The notes: a model not told the origin generated them from the sequence alone. 64,000 nucleotides of DNA from Xestospongia muta (GCA_963693285.1 OY848919.1:2175827-2239826), one strand, 5' to 3'. Positions 31,701-42,942 are shown, counted from the stretch's first letter. Numbers and translations are program-made.

Positions 31701-32607
31701 GTAGCACTAACATAGCTCCTGAATATGAGCCAGTATTTCGAGTAAATGTTGTTGAAGATATTTGGACATTGGCTGAGAAGTTCTGTTGAGTATAGAGTAT
31801 TGTCAAACCAGCAGCATTAATAACAGGAATTGAAGTAAACTTTTTATGATGTCTTAAATCACTCAAATTAGAGAGACACTTGCTTCTGTTGATATAATCA
31901 ATATTATGTGAGAATTTTGATTTTTTTATTAGCACGTTATGATTGTTTAGTGATATCAAATTGTTTTTGTCACTGAACAATAACAACATTCCATTACCTA
32001 AACTCATGTTTTTGTGAGTATAAAACTCAGCACTTTTTGTAGAGGTAACACTGACATTTTCTACAGTAGTATTTAATGGATTAATAGCTAGAACAGAAAA
32101 TCCATAATTTGATAACATATTAACCTCTTTGATCAGTAATGTCTCAATATGCAGGAGCAGTAGTAGAGAAGAATGATACTCTGTGAAATATACTAGAGAT
32201 GTTGTAGAGTTGATAGATGACAGGATCCTCTCATCCAGATCTCTCAAGAAAGCACCACATCCTTGGAATGATAATTTTTGTAGAGTAAGATTATAAAGAC
32301 TTACAAAAACAAATCCACTAGTGGGATATGAAGGTTGAGAGACAGCTGCTCTAGGACATCTTATGTGAGCAAGTGAGTTTGTAGCACTATTTATAGTCAA
32401 TGAGTGACTAGTATTAACAAGACAAAATGATATGTTTGTAATCTCATGAGTAACATTTGTGGACAACACTATAATAGTGTCATTATTGAATGGACCAGAA
32501 TGACATAAGACTCTCTCCAGTTCATTGCTATGAGTTATATTGATCTCATGAGCAGTAGCTCCTTGAGTGTTGACTAACAAAAAGAAAACAACAAGTATTA
32601 GTAACAT
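28711..32607 (-). CDS. Array copy B: beta-helix ectodomain, multi-pass membrane protein
   Basis: Intronless, 1,298 residues. Signal peptide MLLILVVFFLLVNTQG. The ectodomain up to about residue 850 differs from copy A by only scattered substitutions (e.g. ERVL for ETVL, RYHDN for HYHDN), at DNA as well as protein level. From the CKQCSNWW hinge on it instead follows copies C and E (VIDLKISSSQYVISSMY; tail MKLMLLFDSKTHHNQRS..NIADFEGSFFDNYDETREPLLS). The switch lies near base 29970. Helix layout as in copy A, about ten helices from residue 895. It is intact, with its own duplicated 3' and 5' flanks, so probably expressed. Either recent duplication followed by conversion of one half, or conversion of an ectodomain tract, explains the pattern. 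Confidence 0.85.
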   Translation of the reverse strand: MLLILVVFFLLVNTQGATAHEINITHSNELERVLCHSGPFNNDTIIVLSTNVTHEITNISFCLVNTSHSLTINSATNSLAHIRCPRAAVSQPSYPTSGFVFVSLYNLTLQKLSFQGCGAFLRDLDERILSSINSTTSLVYFTEYHSSLLLLLHIETLLIKEVNMLSNYGFSVLAINPLNTTVENVSVTSTKSAEFYTHKNMSLGNGMLLLFSDKNNLISLNNHNVLIKKSKFSHNIDYINRSKCLSNLSDLRHHKKFTSIPVINAAGLTILYTQQNFSANVQISSTTFTRNTGSYSGAMLVLHFNSVTNSQTVIDNGSFIKNYDLFNCQGAALVFFMTFSKNHRTPLSNVFPLNVSNSVFKYQNDPFGFNEIANAGAISIFIHNPPLNKDFDITVTFSNVEFKDNLIETTGSCLYAATYSYKNNAVNSLIVILKNVIAYDNSQRSLSTSLSKAGMFTMVNIKSLYITGFNSRYHDNSGSVFEVTDTNIIMDGNMWFEGNRGERGAVFKLYGSSKFHLNNGLRATFINNIAHTKGGAIYGQDDIYKTIKQCTFQVSSHHQNISALNISMTFINNTAGLSGSSIFSTNLYNCYMYGNYHHNEYNKIFYFHSLKHSRLNISTFSISRCVCIKHSCLTIPNKIVSVYPGQTLHIPMAAKDVVGNNVYTTVSLALARTKHSSGNMPLSPLPSWYISPRDENQVLSESQQCTLVNFTLYQRIINPKVINDAVFVVSSPDDSSLLKVKLNLLDCPVGFELNTIKGICQCSQIIEKLGLAGDYQPTCQVVTDNSNSKFPLATITRPPDSAAWAGLMNITNGTNQTAVFGVALTCHESCNIVQDYTMFLINGSDVLIADPNNYLVNHLPLCPPTKTGPLCSTCTTVNGIEYSVVFGSSQCKQCSNWWLLTIILYAVAGPLFIYLLFALKLTLTTGTLNGIIFYAQVIGVIDLKISSSQYVISSMYSSAHVFLSMLNLNLGFPLCFYNGMTELWKAGLSLLFPLYLLTIVVVLIILSRYSLRFSNRIAHSSVQVLVTVVHLSFTSMFTAISNIVTPINIYTNDTSNPILKVWYRDGTVEYGKGAHLILMILTIAVIGPILLSYMTILVAGRPLMRVGKLREYIRPVYEAIHGPYKHNKEFFFTTRLLLLVFLYTLYISFRTGDIYKGFVIGIPTVAIYITIEAYCRPFCKMWVNLLDLFIMWNYIIIVGMSWYFVKINSTNQVSIILTTTNTTVFLTLVTVIIFHLLWVTGTIKKIKPKLYILQMKLMLLFDSKTHHNQRSPNLNIADFEGSFFDNYDETREPLLSPT

Positions 32608-33204
32608 TACCTCACACTTGTAGTCAAGATGACACAGACTTCTGAGAGTACCAGTTTGTCTGTGAACTTTGTTTTAATATCAACACATGTGCTTTGTTAT
32701 TTTTATAACAATTATTTTAAAGCTGAAAGTGCAATAAGTACTCCCAACTGATTTATTATAACAGAATAACATGTGTATTATATATAATATATATATAATA
32801 TATATTGTATACATGTTATGTATGCATAATAATCAATTGTATCTAGACAAAACATGTATAGTTACTTATATGTATATAGAAAAAAAACATAGACACTCTG
32901 TACTTTCAGTTATGATATACAAATTATCTAATGTTAATTTCATTATAATTAATGAGATTATAATACAAACTATATTATCATAAGATTGGATTATAATATA
33001 TTTACTTCATTAACTATAATAACGTGTGTGTGTTTGCTTAGTGTATTATTTTAAATAATTTTGTTTTGAGTATTTTATAGTATTTTTTGTTTCATAATAA
33101 TTAATATCAAATAATAACAAAGCCTGCTATACTGATTTTGTAAATTTTTCTTATCTAAATTGCATATAGTAATTGGAGTTAGGAATAAGTCAGTGTTATT
33201 TATG
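32608..33204. other. Spacer upstream of copy B
   Basis: 5' flank homologous to that of copy A (to about 32780), then AT-rich DNA with a TATATAATATATA run (32780-32810). Bases about 32930-33204 are a direct duplicate of 42455-42735. No gene; the plus-strand ORF here is AT-rich low-complexity sequence. Confidence 0.55.
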
Positions 33205-33930
33205 AACGTTTTTTATTAAAGCATTCTTTTGTAAATTTTCATGTTGCTTTGATCGGTAAACAATAACAGTACTCCATTACCTAAACTTGTGTTGTTGGTA
33301 TGAGTACAAAAATCAAAACTTTTTGTAGAGGTGACATTAACATTTTCTATAGTAGCATTTAATGGATTAATCGCTAGAATTGAAAACCCATAATTTGATA
33401 ACATATTAACCTCTTTGATCAGTAATATCTCAATATGAAAGAACAGTAGTAGAGAAGAATGATACTCTGTGAAATACACTGGAGATGTTGTAGAGTTGAT
33501 AGATGACAGGATGTTCTCATCCAGCTCTTTCAAGAAAGCACCACATCCTTGTAATGATAATTTCTGTAGAATAAAATCTTTTAAAAAGAGTGAAGTTAAC
33601 TAAAGTACACTGCTGTGATTCCAGAACGACTTGATTCTCATCATGAGGTGAGATATACTGTGAAGAAAGTGGTGATAATTGTAGGTTTCTAGAAGTATCT
33701 TTAGTATTAGTCAATGTAAGAGACACTGTAGTGTACAAATTATTACCTACTACATCTTTAGCTACCATAGGTATATGTAATGTTTGTCCAGGATATATTG
33801 ATATGATGTTGGGAAACACTACTTCATTGTTATTATCATAAATACATTTGGTTAGATCTTTGGAACATATGCAATGACTACTAGACAAAGTGGAGATGTT
33901 TAAAGGATTGGGTTTTAAAGAATTGAAATA
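33205..33930 (-). pseudogene. Rearranged relic of an array gene
   Basis: On the minus strand it first encodes the segment that is about residue 650-765 in the intact genes (LNISTLSSSHCIC.., YPGQTLHIPMVAKDV, SPHDENQVVLESQQCTLVNFTL). It then jumps in another frame to what is normally residue 110-230 (LQKLSLQGCGAFLKELDENI .. LGNGVLLLFTDQSN). The domain order is thus reversed and the two parts are joined near 33573. There is no start, signal peptide or membrane half. Confidence 0.88.
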
Positions 33931-35378
33931 TATATAATTTATTATTATTTATTATTATTTATGTTGATATGAGCATGTTTTATTGTTGTTAAAACAACTA
34001 AGAAATAAAAATACTGCTGCTCCTTCTCTATTGCAGTAGAAACATAATATATTTCTTTTAAATACATCGTGTTTGTTAAAATTAAATACAATGGAGGTTA
34101 CATGGTGCATATGTCTGGACAGTGTAAAATACAAATTGTGTTTATATCACTTGCTATTTTAATGGTGTTTTAGGAAGTATTTTTATAATAGTTTCAGTTT
34201 AAAAATACCTGGTTATATGTTATATTTAAAAACAGCATCTTTCACAGATAATTAAACTTGAGTATCAATCCATAGGAACTGCATATAACTATGATGTGGT
34301 ATAGTGGTCACAGTCCTGCTATCCTTTGTTAGTCAGTACTCAGGTAGTTGATTACATCAATATAACAACACACAGAATATCTATATCTATAGTATATTGA
34401 ATTTAGCAATACAAAAAAAACATTGACAGTTATTTTATATAGAAAGGATACATTAATGTTTTGATGTCATTGGTTATGTTACAACAAGTATGTTATTTTC
34501 AGTATATTTCATGAAGACTGATATTCCAATCATGTTATTATAAGACATCACTGGTTTATTATAGTACTAGATTTTCAAATTCATTGTTTATTTTACTTTA
34601 TCTTTAATTAATGACCTAACTTTTTCCATATATGCTGCAATAAGTAAACACTGACATTATAATAGGACCATAGCTTGAGAAGTTTACTTGTCTTCATGGT
34701 TAGAAGGTGCACATTACTGGACAATGTAATATAACACAAATTATGTTTACATTACAAGTTGTTTTATTTGGTTTTAAAAAGTTTAAAAATAGTTTCAGTT
34801 TTAAAATAGCTGTTTATATATATATATATATGTATATTTAAGAATACACAGTATTAAATTGGTAAATAATTTGTTTATAGAATAACAAAACTAACATGTT
34901 ATATTCAAACAACATATTTCACAGATAATTAAACTTTGGTATCCATAGCAACTACATATAGCTACATAGTGATTTAGTGGATACAGTCTTGCTATCCTTT
35001 GTTAGTCACTACTTAAGGAGTTCTTTACATCAATATAACGGACAGAATTCATCTAAGTCACTTTATTTCAAAATTTTAAATAATTTCAAAAATTGGGAAT
35101 GTTTTTCTCAAATATTATGACATAACAAAAGTATTGAATGTAATTAACAAATATGACTGTATTTTATAAGTATAAAGCACTACATGTCAACAACAACAAC
35201 AAAAAAACAAATGTACACACACCAACACACACTATGATTGACTAATTCTTGATAAACACACACGTTTTATGTTGTAAGTAGAGCTACATTAAGTAGAGAC
35301 ATCTTTATTAAATTAAAGAAATTTAAAACTTGATACACACACTGTGATATATTAATTCTTGATAAACACACACATGGT
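33931..35378. other. Spacer: duplicated 3' flank of copy C
   Basis: Begins with a TTATTATTTATTATT run at 33935-33962. From about 34130 it is a near-copy of 27480-28710, including the CATCACTGGTTTATTATAGT and CATAGCAACTACATATAGCT blocks. The plus-strand AGTTTCAGTTTT element recurs near 34793. No gene. Confidence 0.6.
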
Positions 35379-38300
35379 TTATGTTGGACTGAGAAGTGGT
35401 TCTCTTGTTTCATCATAGGTGTCAAAAAACGATCCTTCAAAATCTGCAATATTTAGATTTGGAGATCGTTGATTACGATGTGTTTTAGAATCAAAGAGCA
35501 GCATTGATTTCATTTGAAGTATGTACAATTTTGGTTTTATTTTCTTTATTGTTCCAGTCACCCACAGAAGATGAAATATAATAACAGTAACTAATGTCAA
35601 GAATACAGTAGTATTTGTTGTTGTTAAAATAATGGAGACTTGATTGGTACTATTGATTTTAAAAAAGTACCATGACATACCAACAATTATGATGTAGTTC
35701 CACATAATAAAGAGATCAAGTAAGTTAACCCACATTTTATAAAATGGCCTGCAATATGCTTCAATTGTCATGTAAATGGCAACAGTAGGAATACCTATGA
35801 CAAATCCCTTATAAATGTCACTAGTCTTGAACAAAATGTATAATGTATAAAGAAACACAAGTAGTAGTAGACGTGTTGTAAAAAAGAATTCTTTGTTGTG
35901 TTTAAAAGGACCATGAATGGCTTCATAAACAGGTCGAATATACTCTCTAAGTTTACCTACTCTCATAAGTGGTCGACCAGCAACAAGGATGGTCATATAA
36001 GATAGTAGGATAGGACCAACCACTACTAGAGTTAGTATCATTAATATCAAATGAGCACCTTTTCCATACTCAACAGTACCATCTCTGTACCAAACTTTAA
36101 GTATTGGGTTACTAGTATCATTGGTATATATATTAATTGGTGTAACTATATTTGATATTGCAGTAAACATACTTGTGAAAGAGATGTGTACAACAGTAAC
36201 CAGTACTTGAACTGACGAGTGAGCTATTCTGTTGGAAAGCCTTAAAGAATAACGACTGAGGATAATGAGGACAACAACTATTGTCAGCAAATAAAGTGGA
36301 AATAGTAAACTGAGACCAGCTTTCCATAACTCTGTCATCCCATTGTAAAAACAAAGAGGAAAGCCAAGATTCAAATTTAACATGGAGAGAAAAACATGAG
36401 CTGACAAATACATCGAAGAAATAACATACTGTGATGAAGAAATTTTAACATCTATAACACCAATAACCTGAGCATAGAATATAATTCCATTGAGTGTACC
36501 TGTTGTTAATGTTAGTTTAAGAGCAAATAGCAGGTAAATAAAGAGGGGACCAGCTACAGCATAGAGGATTATTGTTAACAACCACCAATTACTACATTGT
36601 TTACATTCTGAAGAACCAAATACCACACTATACTTGATACCATTAACAGTAGTACAAGTAGAACATAAAGGTCCTGTTTTAGTTGGTGGACAAAGTGGAA
36701 GATGATTTACAAGATAATTGTTAGGATCAGCTATTAAAACATCAGAGCCATCCATCAAGAACATGGTATAATCTTGATTGACGTTACAGAATTCATAACA
36801 AGTAAGAGCCACACCAAATACTGTAGTCTGATTAGTACCATTTGTAATATTCATTAGTCCAGCCCATGCAGCTGAATCGAATGGTTTAGTGATGGTAGCA
36901 AGAGAATATGAAATGATTTGACAAATTGGTTTATAATCTCCAACTAGTCCAAGTTCTTTAATAACTGAGGAACATTGACAAGTCCCAGTAGTTGTATTTA
37001 GTTCAAAACCCAGAGGACAATAATCTAATAATTTGATATTTACATGTAATAACATTGAATTGTCAGCAGATGATACAACCAAGATAGTGTTATCAATTGT
37101 TTTTGAATGAGTATCTCTTTTGTAAACAGTGAAGTTAACTAAAGTACATTGATATGATTCTAATAAGACTTGATTCTCATCATGAGGTGAGATATACCAT
37201 GATGAAAGTGGTAACAATGTTTTACTTTCAGCTAGTGTAAGAGATACTGTGGTGTATGCAGGATTATTCATTACATCTCGAGCAGCCATGGATATATGTA
37301 ATGTTTGCCCAGGATAGATAGGTTTGACATTGAAAACATGTAAACATGTTTTGTTCATGCAGAAGCAACTTCTACTAGACAAAGTGGAGAGGTTTAATGG
37401 AGTAATTTCAGAAGATGTAAATTTGAAGATTGTGTTATAATAGTCCTCTGCATTTTGTGGAGTGATATATGATTTGTTAATATAGCAATTGTACAGGTTA
37501 GTACTGAATATGGAGCTACCAGACAAACCAGCTGTGTTATTGATGAATACCATACTAATATTGTATTCTGAGATATTTGGTAAAGGTGACAAAACTTGAA
37601 ATGTACATTGTTTTATGGTTTTATAAATATAGTCTTCATCTTGTTCATAAATAGCTCCTCCCTTTGTATGAGCAATATTATTGATAAAGATAGCCCTGAG
37701 TCCATTGTTTAAGTGGAATGTACTACTGCCATATAATTTGAATACAGCTCCTCTCTCTCCTCTGTTTCCTTCAAACAACACATTACCATCCAATATAATA
37801 TTAGTATCAATTACTTCAAAGACTGACCCTGAATTATTATAATAATGGCTGTTAGATCCATTTATATGAAGTGCTCTGATACCAACCATTGTGAACAAAC
37901 CAGCTTTTGAAATGGATGTTGACAAGCCAGTTTGTGTGTTCCAACATGCTATAACATCTTCCAAAACTACTGTCAGAGGAGAATAATTTTCATAGGAATA
38001 TGAATATGAAGTTGCATACAGACATGATCCTGTGGTCTTGATATGGTTTTCATTAAAATTCACGTTTCTGAATGTCACTGTGACATCAAAGTCTTTAGTT
38101 GGTTGAAGATTATGTATAATAACAGAAACTGCTCCAGTATTTGTTTTTTGAACACGGTCATACAAGTCTTTGTGAGACACAATATTACTGTTAGATACAA
38201 TGAGTGGGTGCAGATGAGTGTCATCATAGCTCTGGTTAAATATCATTAAAAACAAAAGAGCAGCACCATGGCAATTATAATAATTGTAGTTTTTCCAAAA

Positions 38301-39251
38301 AATACTATGATTATCAATTTTAGTCTGGGAGTTAGTTAAACTATTGACATGTAGTACTAACATAGCACCTGAAGATAAACCAATATTACGTAAGAAAATA
38401 GTTGAAGATATTTGGACATTCGCTGAAAAGTTCTGTTGAGTATAAAGTATTGTCAAACATACAGCATTGATAACAGGAATTGAATTAAATGTTTGTTGAA
38501 GTCCTAAATTACCAAGATCAGAGAGACACTTGAAACTGACACTATTATCAACATTAAGTTCAAATCTTGCCTCTTTTATTAAAACATTCTTTTGTAAATT
38601 TTTTACATTGTTTTCATCAGTGAACAATAATAACACTCCATTACCTAAACGCATATTAGTCTGCTGATAAAACTTAACATTTTTTGTAGAGGTAACATTA
38701 ACATTTTCCATAATAGCATTCAATGGATTAATAGCTAGAACAGAAAACCCATAATTTGATAACATATTAACCTCTTTGATCAGTAATATCTCAATATGGA
38801 GGAACAGTAGTAGAGAAGAATGATACTCTGTGAAATATACTGGAGATGTTGTAGAGTTGATAGATGACAGGATGCTCTCATCCAGATCTCTCAAAAAAGC
38901 ACCACATCCTTGGAATGATAATTTCTGTAGAGTAAGGTTATAAAGATTAACAAAAGCAAACCCACTAGTGGAATAAGAAAGTTGAGAGACAGCTGTAGGA
39001 CATTTTATGTGAGCAAGTGAGTTTGTAGCACTTTTTATAGTCAGTGAGTGACTAGTATTAACAAGACAAAATGATATCTTTGTAATCTCATGAGTAATAT
39101 TTGTGGACAACACTATAATAGTGTCATTATTGAATGCACCAGAATAACATAAGACTGTCTCCAGTTCATTGCTGTGAGTTACAATGATCTTATGAGCAGT
39201 ACCTCCTTGACTGTTGAATAACAAAGAGACAAAGACCAGTAGTAACAACAT
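35379..39251 (-). CDS. Array copy C: beta-helix ectodomain, multi-pass membrane protein
   Basis: Intronless, 1,290 residues. Signal peptide MLLLLVFVSLLFNSQGG. The ectodomain is a different type from A/B, shared with E and G: SYSYSYENYSPL, NKSYITPQNAEDYYN insertion, CPLGFELNTTTGTCQCSS, GDYKPICQI. The FxNN/GGAIY repeats are kept (FINNIAHTKGGAIYEQ). The membrane half is the B/E type (ISSSQYVISSMY, tail LLFDSKTHRNQRS). Compared with E it lacks two conserved cysteines' neighbourhood in the 640-660 loop but keeps the CxC pair (CFCMNKTC). Frame intact. An imperfect GAATCTGAAACT element lies 106 bases upstream of the ATG. Confidence 0.85.
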   Translation of the reverse strand: MLLLLVFVSLLFNSQGGTAHKIIVTHSNELETVLCYSGAFNNDTIIVLSTNITHEITKISFCLVNTSHSLTIKSATNSLAHIKCPTAVSQLSYSTSGFAFVNLYNLTLQKLSFQGCGAFLRDLDESILSSINSTTSPVYFTEYHSSLLLFLHIEILLIKEVNMLSNYGFSVLAINPLNAIMENVNVTSTKNVKFYQQTNMRLGNGVLLLFTDENNVKNLQKNVLIKEARFELNVDNSVSFKCLSDLGNLGLQQTFNSIPVINAVCLTILYTQQNFSANVQISSTIFLRNIGLSSGAMLVLHVNSLTNSQTKIDNHSIFWKNYNYYNCHGAALLFLMIFNQSYDDTHLHPLIVSNSNIVSHKDLYDRVQKTNTGAVSVIIHNLQPTKDFDVTVTFRNVNFNENHIKTTGSCLYATSYSYSYENYSPLTVVLEDVIACWNTQTGLSTSISKAGLFTMVGIRALHINGSNSHYYNNSGSVFEVIDTNIILDGNVLFEGNRGERGAVFKLYGSSTFHLNNGLRAIFINNIAHTKGGAIYEQDEDYIYKTIKQCTFQVLSPLPNISEYNISMVFINNTAGLSGSSIFSTNLYNCYINKSYITPQNAEDYYNTIFKFTSSEITPLNLSTLSSRSCFCMNKTCLHVFNVKPIYPGQTLHISMAARDVMNNPAYTTVSLTLAESKTLLPLSSWYISPHDENQVLLESYQCTLVNFTVYKRDTHSKTIDNTILVVSSADNSMLLHVNIKLLDYCPLGFELNTTTGTCQCSSVIKELGLVGDYKPICQIISYSLATITKPFDSAAWAGLMNITNGTNQTTVFGVALTCYEFCNVNQDYTMFLMDGSDVLIADPNNYLVNHLPLCPPTKTGPLCSTCTTVNGIKYSVVFGSSECKQCSNWWLLTIILYAVAGPLFIYLLFALKLTLTTGTLNGIIFYAQVIGVIDVKISSSQYVISSMYLSAHVFLSMLNLNLGFPLCFYNGMTELWKAGLSLLFPLYLLTIVVVLIILSRYSLRLSNRIAHSSVQVLVTVVHISFTSMFTAISNIVTPINIYTNDTSNPILKVWYRDGTVEYGKGAHLILMILTLVVVGPILLSYMTILVAGRPLMRVGKLREYIRPVYEAIHGPFKHNKEFFFTTRLLLLVFLYTLYILFKTSDIYKGFVIGIPTVAIYMTIEAYCRPFYKMWVNLLDLFIMWNYIIIVGMSWYFFKINSTNQVSIILTTTNTTVFLTLVTVIIFHLLWVTGTIKKIKPKLYILQMKSMLLFDSKTHRNQRSPNLNIADFEGSFFDTYDETREPLLSPT

Positions 39252-41007
39252 AACTACTTTGTAGCTGAGATAATATCTATACTTTTATGGGTATCAGTTT
39301 GTCTGTGAAATGTGTTTACAATGTTTGGGATTTTTTATAGTTTGTACAGCTACTTTGAATCTGAAACTACTATATAATTAGTCACAACATATCTATTTTA
39401 ATTAAATTGTCAAATAGCATGTTATGTATACATTGATATTGTAATGTAATGTTATCATTCAAAAGTTTTGTCTATTTAATTACGTACAACAAAAGCATTT
39501 TGTTTGGTATATTTCACAATAGTGTCAGTTTCAAAATAACTATTTGTATAATAATAACAAAGCATATATGTTATAATAACACACAACATTGAACTGATGA
39601 CTGTCTTATATCATTATAGTCCATTGTATAATGACACTATTAAAGTTTGTCCACATAACATTATAAACATACCATTTAGAATGCTACAAACACACATTTG
39701 TTCATGTACAATGTCCTACATCTGTCTTTCATTCTTCATATCCTACTAGTGGATTTGGCTTTAAAATCTTTGTAATCATACCTTATGGAAATTTTGCTTT
39801 CTTTATGAGTTTGAATTCAGTGATCTAACCAATGTATGATGTACCATTATATATATATGTACTTAATTATCTATCATATTATTGGCTGCCGTAGGTATGA
39901 ATAATATAATATTATAATTGTCATAACAGGATTCTTATGATAATGTATAGTTAATGCATGTACTATACATGTTGGCCACAGTAACATATACTTTATGTAA
40001 TCTAACCAGTGTAAAATGCACTGGGACATATATATATACTTACTTATCTATCATATTATTAGCTACCACAGGTGTGTGTAATATATACTTGTCATGATAA
40101 GATCACTATGATAATATCATCACAATGATATAATGTGTATAGTTGATGCACATAATATGTATAGGTCACAGTGATGTATACTTTAGCATCAGTTGAAATA
40201 TCCTGAAAAATCGTTTACTTCTTTATTGTTATTTTTAAAACATATCTCTATTTACATGCTTCAACAGTTCCCACTCATCTACACTCCCTACATTCTTTAC
40301 TAAAAATAATTCAAAATGTTTAAAGAGACATTAATTTCAAAGACAAAACTAAGTTGTAAACTATTAAATGTGATAGGCATAAAGGAGACAAAGGCAAAGG
40401 AAAGATAAACAAATCCAACATTTGACCTATTGTGACTGTGATGTTTAGAAAGCTTGTCTTAATCTATAACTGAGCCATTATAAATGGATTATCATAAATA
40501 GAAATACTACAAAGATTTTCATTCTGCCAATATATTTCAACGGACAATCTGAACAATCCCTACACAGGTATTGATACTGTGTACCTGATGAAGTACAACA
40601 ACAATATGTTTACATAACATATAGTTTAGTTTTATGTAAATATTTTTGGTTTACAATCTTTTACAATAGTTTCAGTTTCAAATTAACTATTTATATAATA
40701 ACAAAGCCTATATGTTATAATAACACACAACTTTGAACTGGTGAGTGTATTATATCATTATAGTTGATTGTATAATGACACTATTAAAGTTTGTCCACAT
40801 AGCATTACAAGCAAACCATTTAGAATGCTACAAACACACTTCCTCATGTACAATGTCCTAAATCTGTCTTCAATCTTCATATCCAACTAGTGGATTTGCT
40901 TTTAAAAATCTTTATAATCATATCCTAAAACAATTTGTTTTCCTTGTGAGTTTGAATTCAATGACTTAACCAGTACATGATGTACTGTGATATGGATATC
41001 CTGAAAA
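39252..41007. other. Spacer C/relic with two copies of a spacer repeat
   Basis: After copy C's 5' flank, a repeat of about 400 bases occurs at about 39520-39850 and again at 40665-40985. It contains AGTTTCAGTTTCAAA.. TAACAAAG.. ATAACACACAAC .. TTAAAGTTTGTCCACATA. Further copies lie at 41670-42060 and 59440-59780. Two tandem-like blocks at 39840-39960 and 40025-40150 share TATCTATCATATTATTGGCT and ACTTGTCATGATA. No gene. Confidence 0.55.
39357..39368 (-). promoter_or_regulatory. ISRE-like element upstream of copy C
   Basis: GAATCTGAAACT on the plus strand: one mismatch from GAAANNGAAANN. It aligns in flank position with exact copies upstream of D and E. Function inferred. Confidence 0.35.
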
Positions 41008-41575
41008 CTGAGAAGTGGTTCTCTGGATTCATTGTAAGTCTCAAAGAATGACCCTTCCAAATCACAAGTGGTCAATCTTAATGGTTGTCAAGGATAATGT
41101 GGTTCATTAAAATATAAACGAAACTTAGAAATGAATTTAACACAAACAATATACAATTTTTGTTTTAGCTGATCAAGTTTTTCTGTGACTTAATGAAAGG
41201 AAAAACGATACTGTTGATCAATGTCAAGAAAACAACAATTGTTGTTATAACTAAAATATTTGACATTTGACTGAATAAACTAAAGATGTGCCATAATATA
41301 CCAAAAACTATAACATAATTCCACATAACAAAGAGATCAAAATGCTGAGTCATATCTTATGGAAAGGCCTGCAAGATTCAATTGTCACAAAGAAGCAATA
41401 AGAGGGACAACTATTAAAATATGCCACCAGCTCTGTACAGAATATCTGAAGTGTAGAGAAACACAAGTAGCAATATGTAAATTGTGAAAAAGAATTCTTT
41501 GTTGTGTTTATAGGAACCATGAATTGGTTCATAAACAGGTCTAATATACTCTCTCAGTTTATCTACACAGACACT
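41008..41575 (-). pseudogene. C-terminal relic of an array gene (G-like)
   Basis: Encodes fragments of the last three helices and the tail: EYIRPVYEPIH.. in one frame, FDLFVMWNYVIVFGILWH in another, then the ..DLEGSFFETYNESREPLLS tail in a third. At least two frameshifts and a small deletion are present. It most resembles copy G (NILVITTIVVFLTLI, LDQLKQKL). The ectodomain is absent. Confidence 0.88.
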
Positions 41576-42393
41576 GCTACTATGCAACTAATTAAGTACA
41601 ACTACAATATGTTTACATAACAAATGATGTAGTTTTGTGCAAATAAGTTTTGTTTGAATATTTTGCAACAGTTTAAGTTTCAAAATAACTGTTTATATAA
41701 TAACAAAGCCTATACGTTATAATAACACACAACATTGAACTGGTCACTGACATATATTATTATAGTTGATTGTATAATGACATTATTAAAGTTTGTCCAC
41801 ATAACATTACAAACATACCATATAGAATGCTACAACCTCACCTAGTAACAAACAATGTCCTACAATGTCTGTCTTTTAATCTCCATATACTACCAATGCT
41901 ACAAACTCATTTGCTCATGTACAATGTCCTACATCTGTCTTTCAATCTTCATATCCTACTAGTAGATTTGGTTTTAAAATCTTTATAATCACATCCTATG
42001 GAGATTTTGTTTCTTTATGAGTTTGAATTCAGTGACCTAACAATTGTAAGATTTTCTTTGACATGTTTAATTATCTATCATATTATTGACCACCATAAGT
42101 ACATGTAATATATACTTGTCATGACATGATCACTATGATAATATCATAATGATGATGGTACTTTGGTTAGTGTACATGAAGTGAAAATGGAGGCACTTTG
42201 AGAGTGTTAGTTTATCCGTAAATCTGTTTTTGTATCAACACCTGAGCTATGTTATAGTTAGAACAGCTATTTTGAAAGTGAAAGCACAATAAATACTCCC
42301 AACATATTATAATCCCAATAACAGAATATCATGAAGTTTATCTATACATAGTAATATATAATATATATGTTATATATATACATATTAATATAC

Positions 42394-42433
<40 letters not shown>

Positions 42434-42942
42434 TTATGTATTTATATGTTATAATATACAAATTATATAATGTTAATTTTACTATAACTAATGAAGATTA
42501 TAATGCAAACTATATTATCATAAGATAATATTATAATATATTTACTTCATTAACTATATACAATAACATGTGTATGTATGTTTAATGTATTGTTTTAAAT
42601 AATTTTGTTTTGAGTATTTTATAGTATTTTTGGTTTTATAATAATTAATATAAAATAATAACAAAGCATGCTACATTGATTTTATAAACTATTCTTATCA
42701 TAATTGCATATAGTAATTGGAGTTAGGAATAAGTCAATATGTCTTTCCTCAATAGCTAGTTTCACTTGCAATTAGAAATGTTATTTAATTTTACTAATAG
42801 AACAAACTGGTTTTCTAGAAACACTTTGCTTTGAATTAAGTTATACAAAGTGATATTTTTTTGTATTAAAAACAAAAGAAACACAAATTAAATTTTAATA
42901 TTAAATCTCTAAATTTAATACACACAGTCAGCATGTACTGTC
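41576..42942. other. Spacer with orphan promoter-like flank and TA microsatellite
   Basis: Contains another copy of the spacer repeat (41670-42060). Bases 42180-42340 are homologous to the 5' flank of copies A and B although no gene start follows, with a perfect GAAAGTGAAAGC at 42274-42285. Then come a (TA)n run (42394-42430), the duplicate of 32930-33204 at 42455-42735, and copy D's 3' UTR. No gene. Confidence 0.55.
42394..42430. repeat. (TA)n microsatellite
   Basis: An uninterrupted AT run of about 37 bases, flanked by imperfect TATATA stretches from 42355. Confidence 0.9.

Noticed and set aside
32771..32983. 70-codon plus ORF upstream of copy B
   Set aside because: Made of TATATAAT low-complexity sequence (Ile/Tyr-rich); duplicated spacer counterpart at 42.4 kb does not keep the frame.
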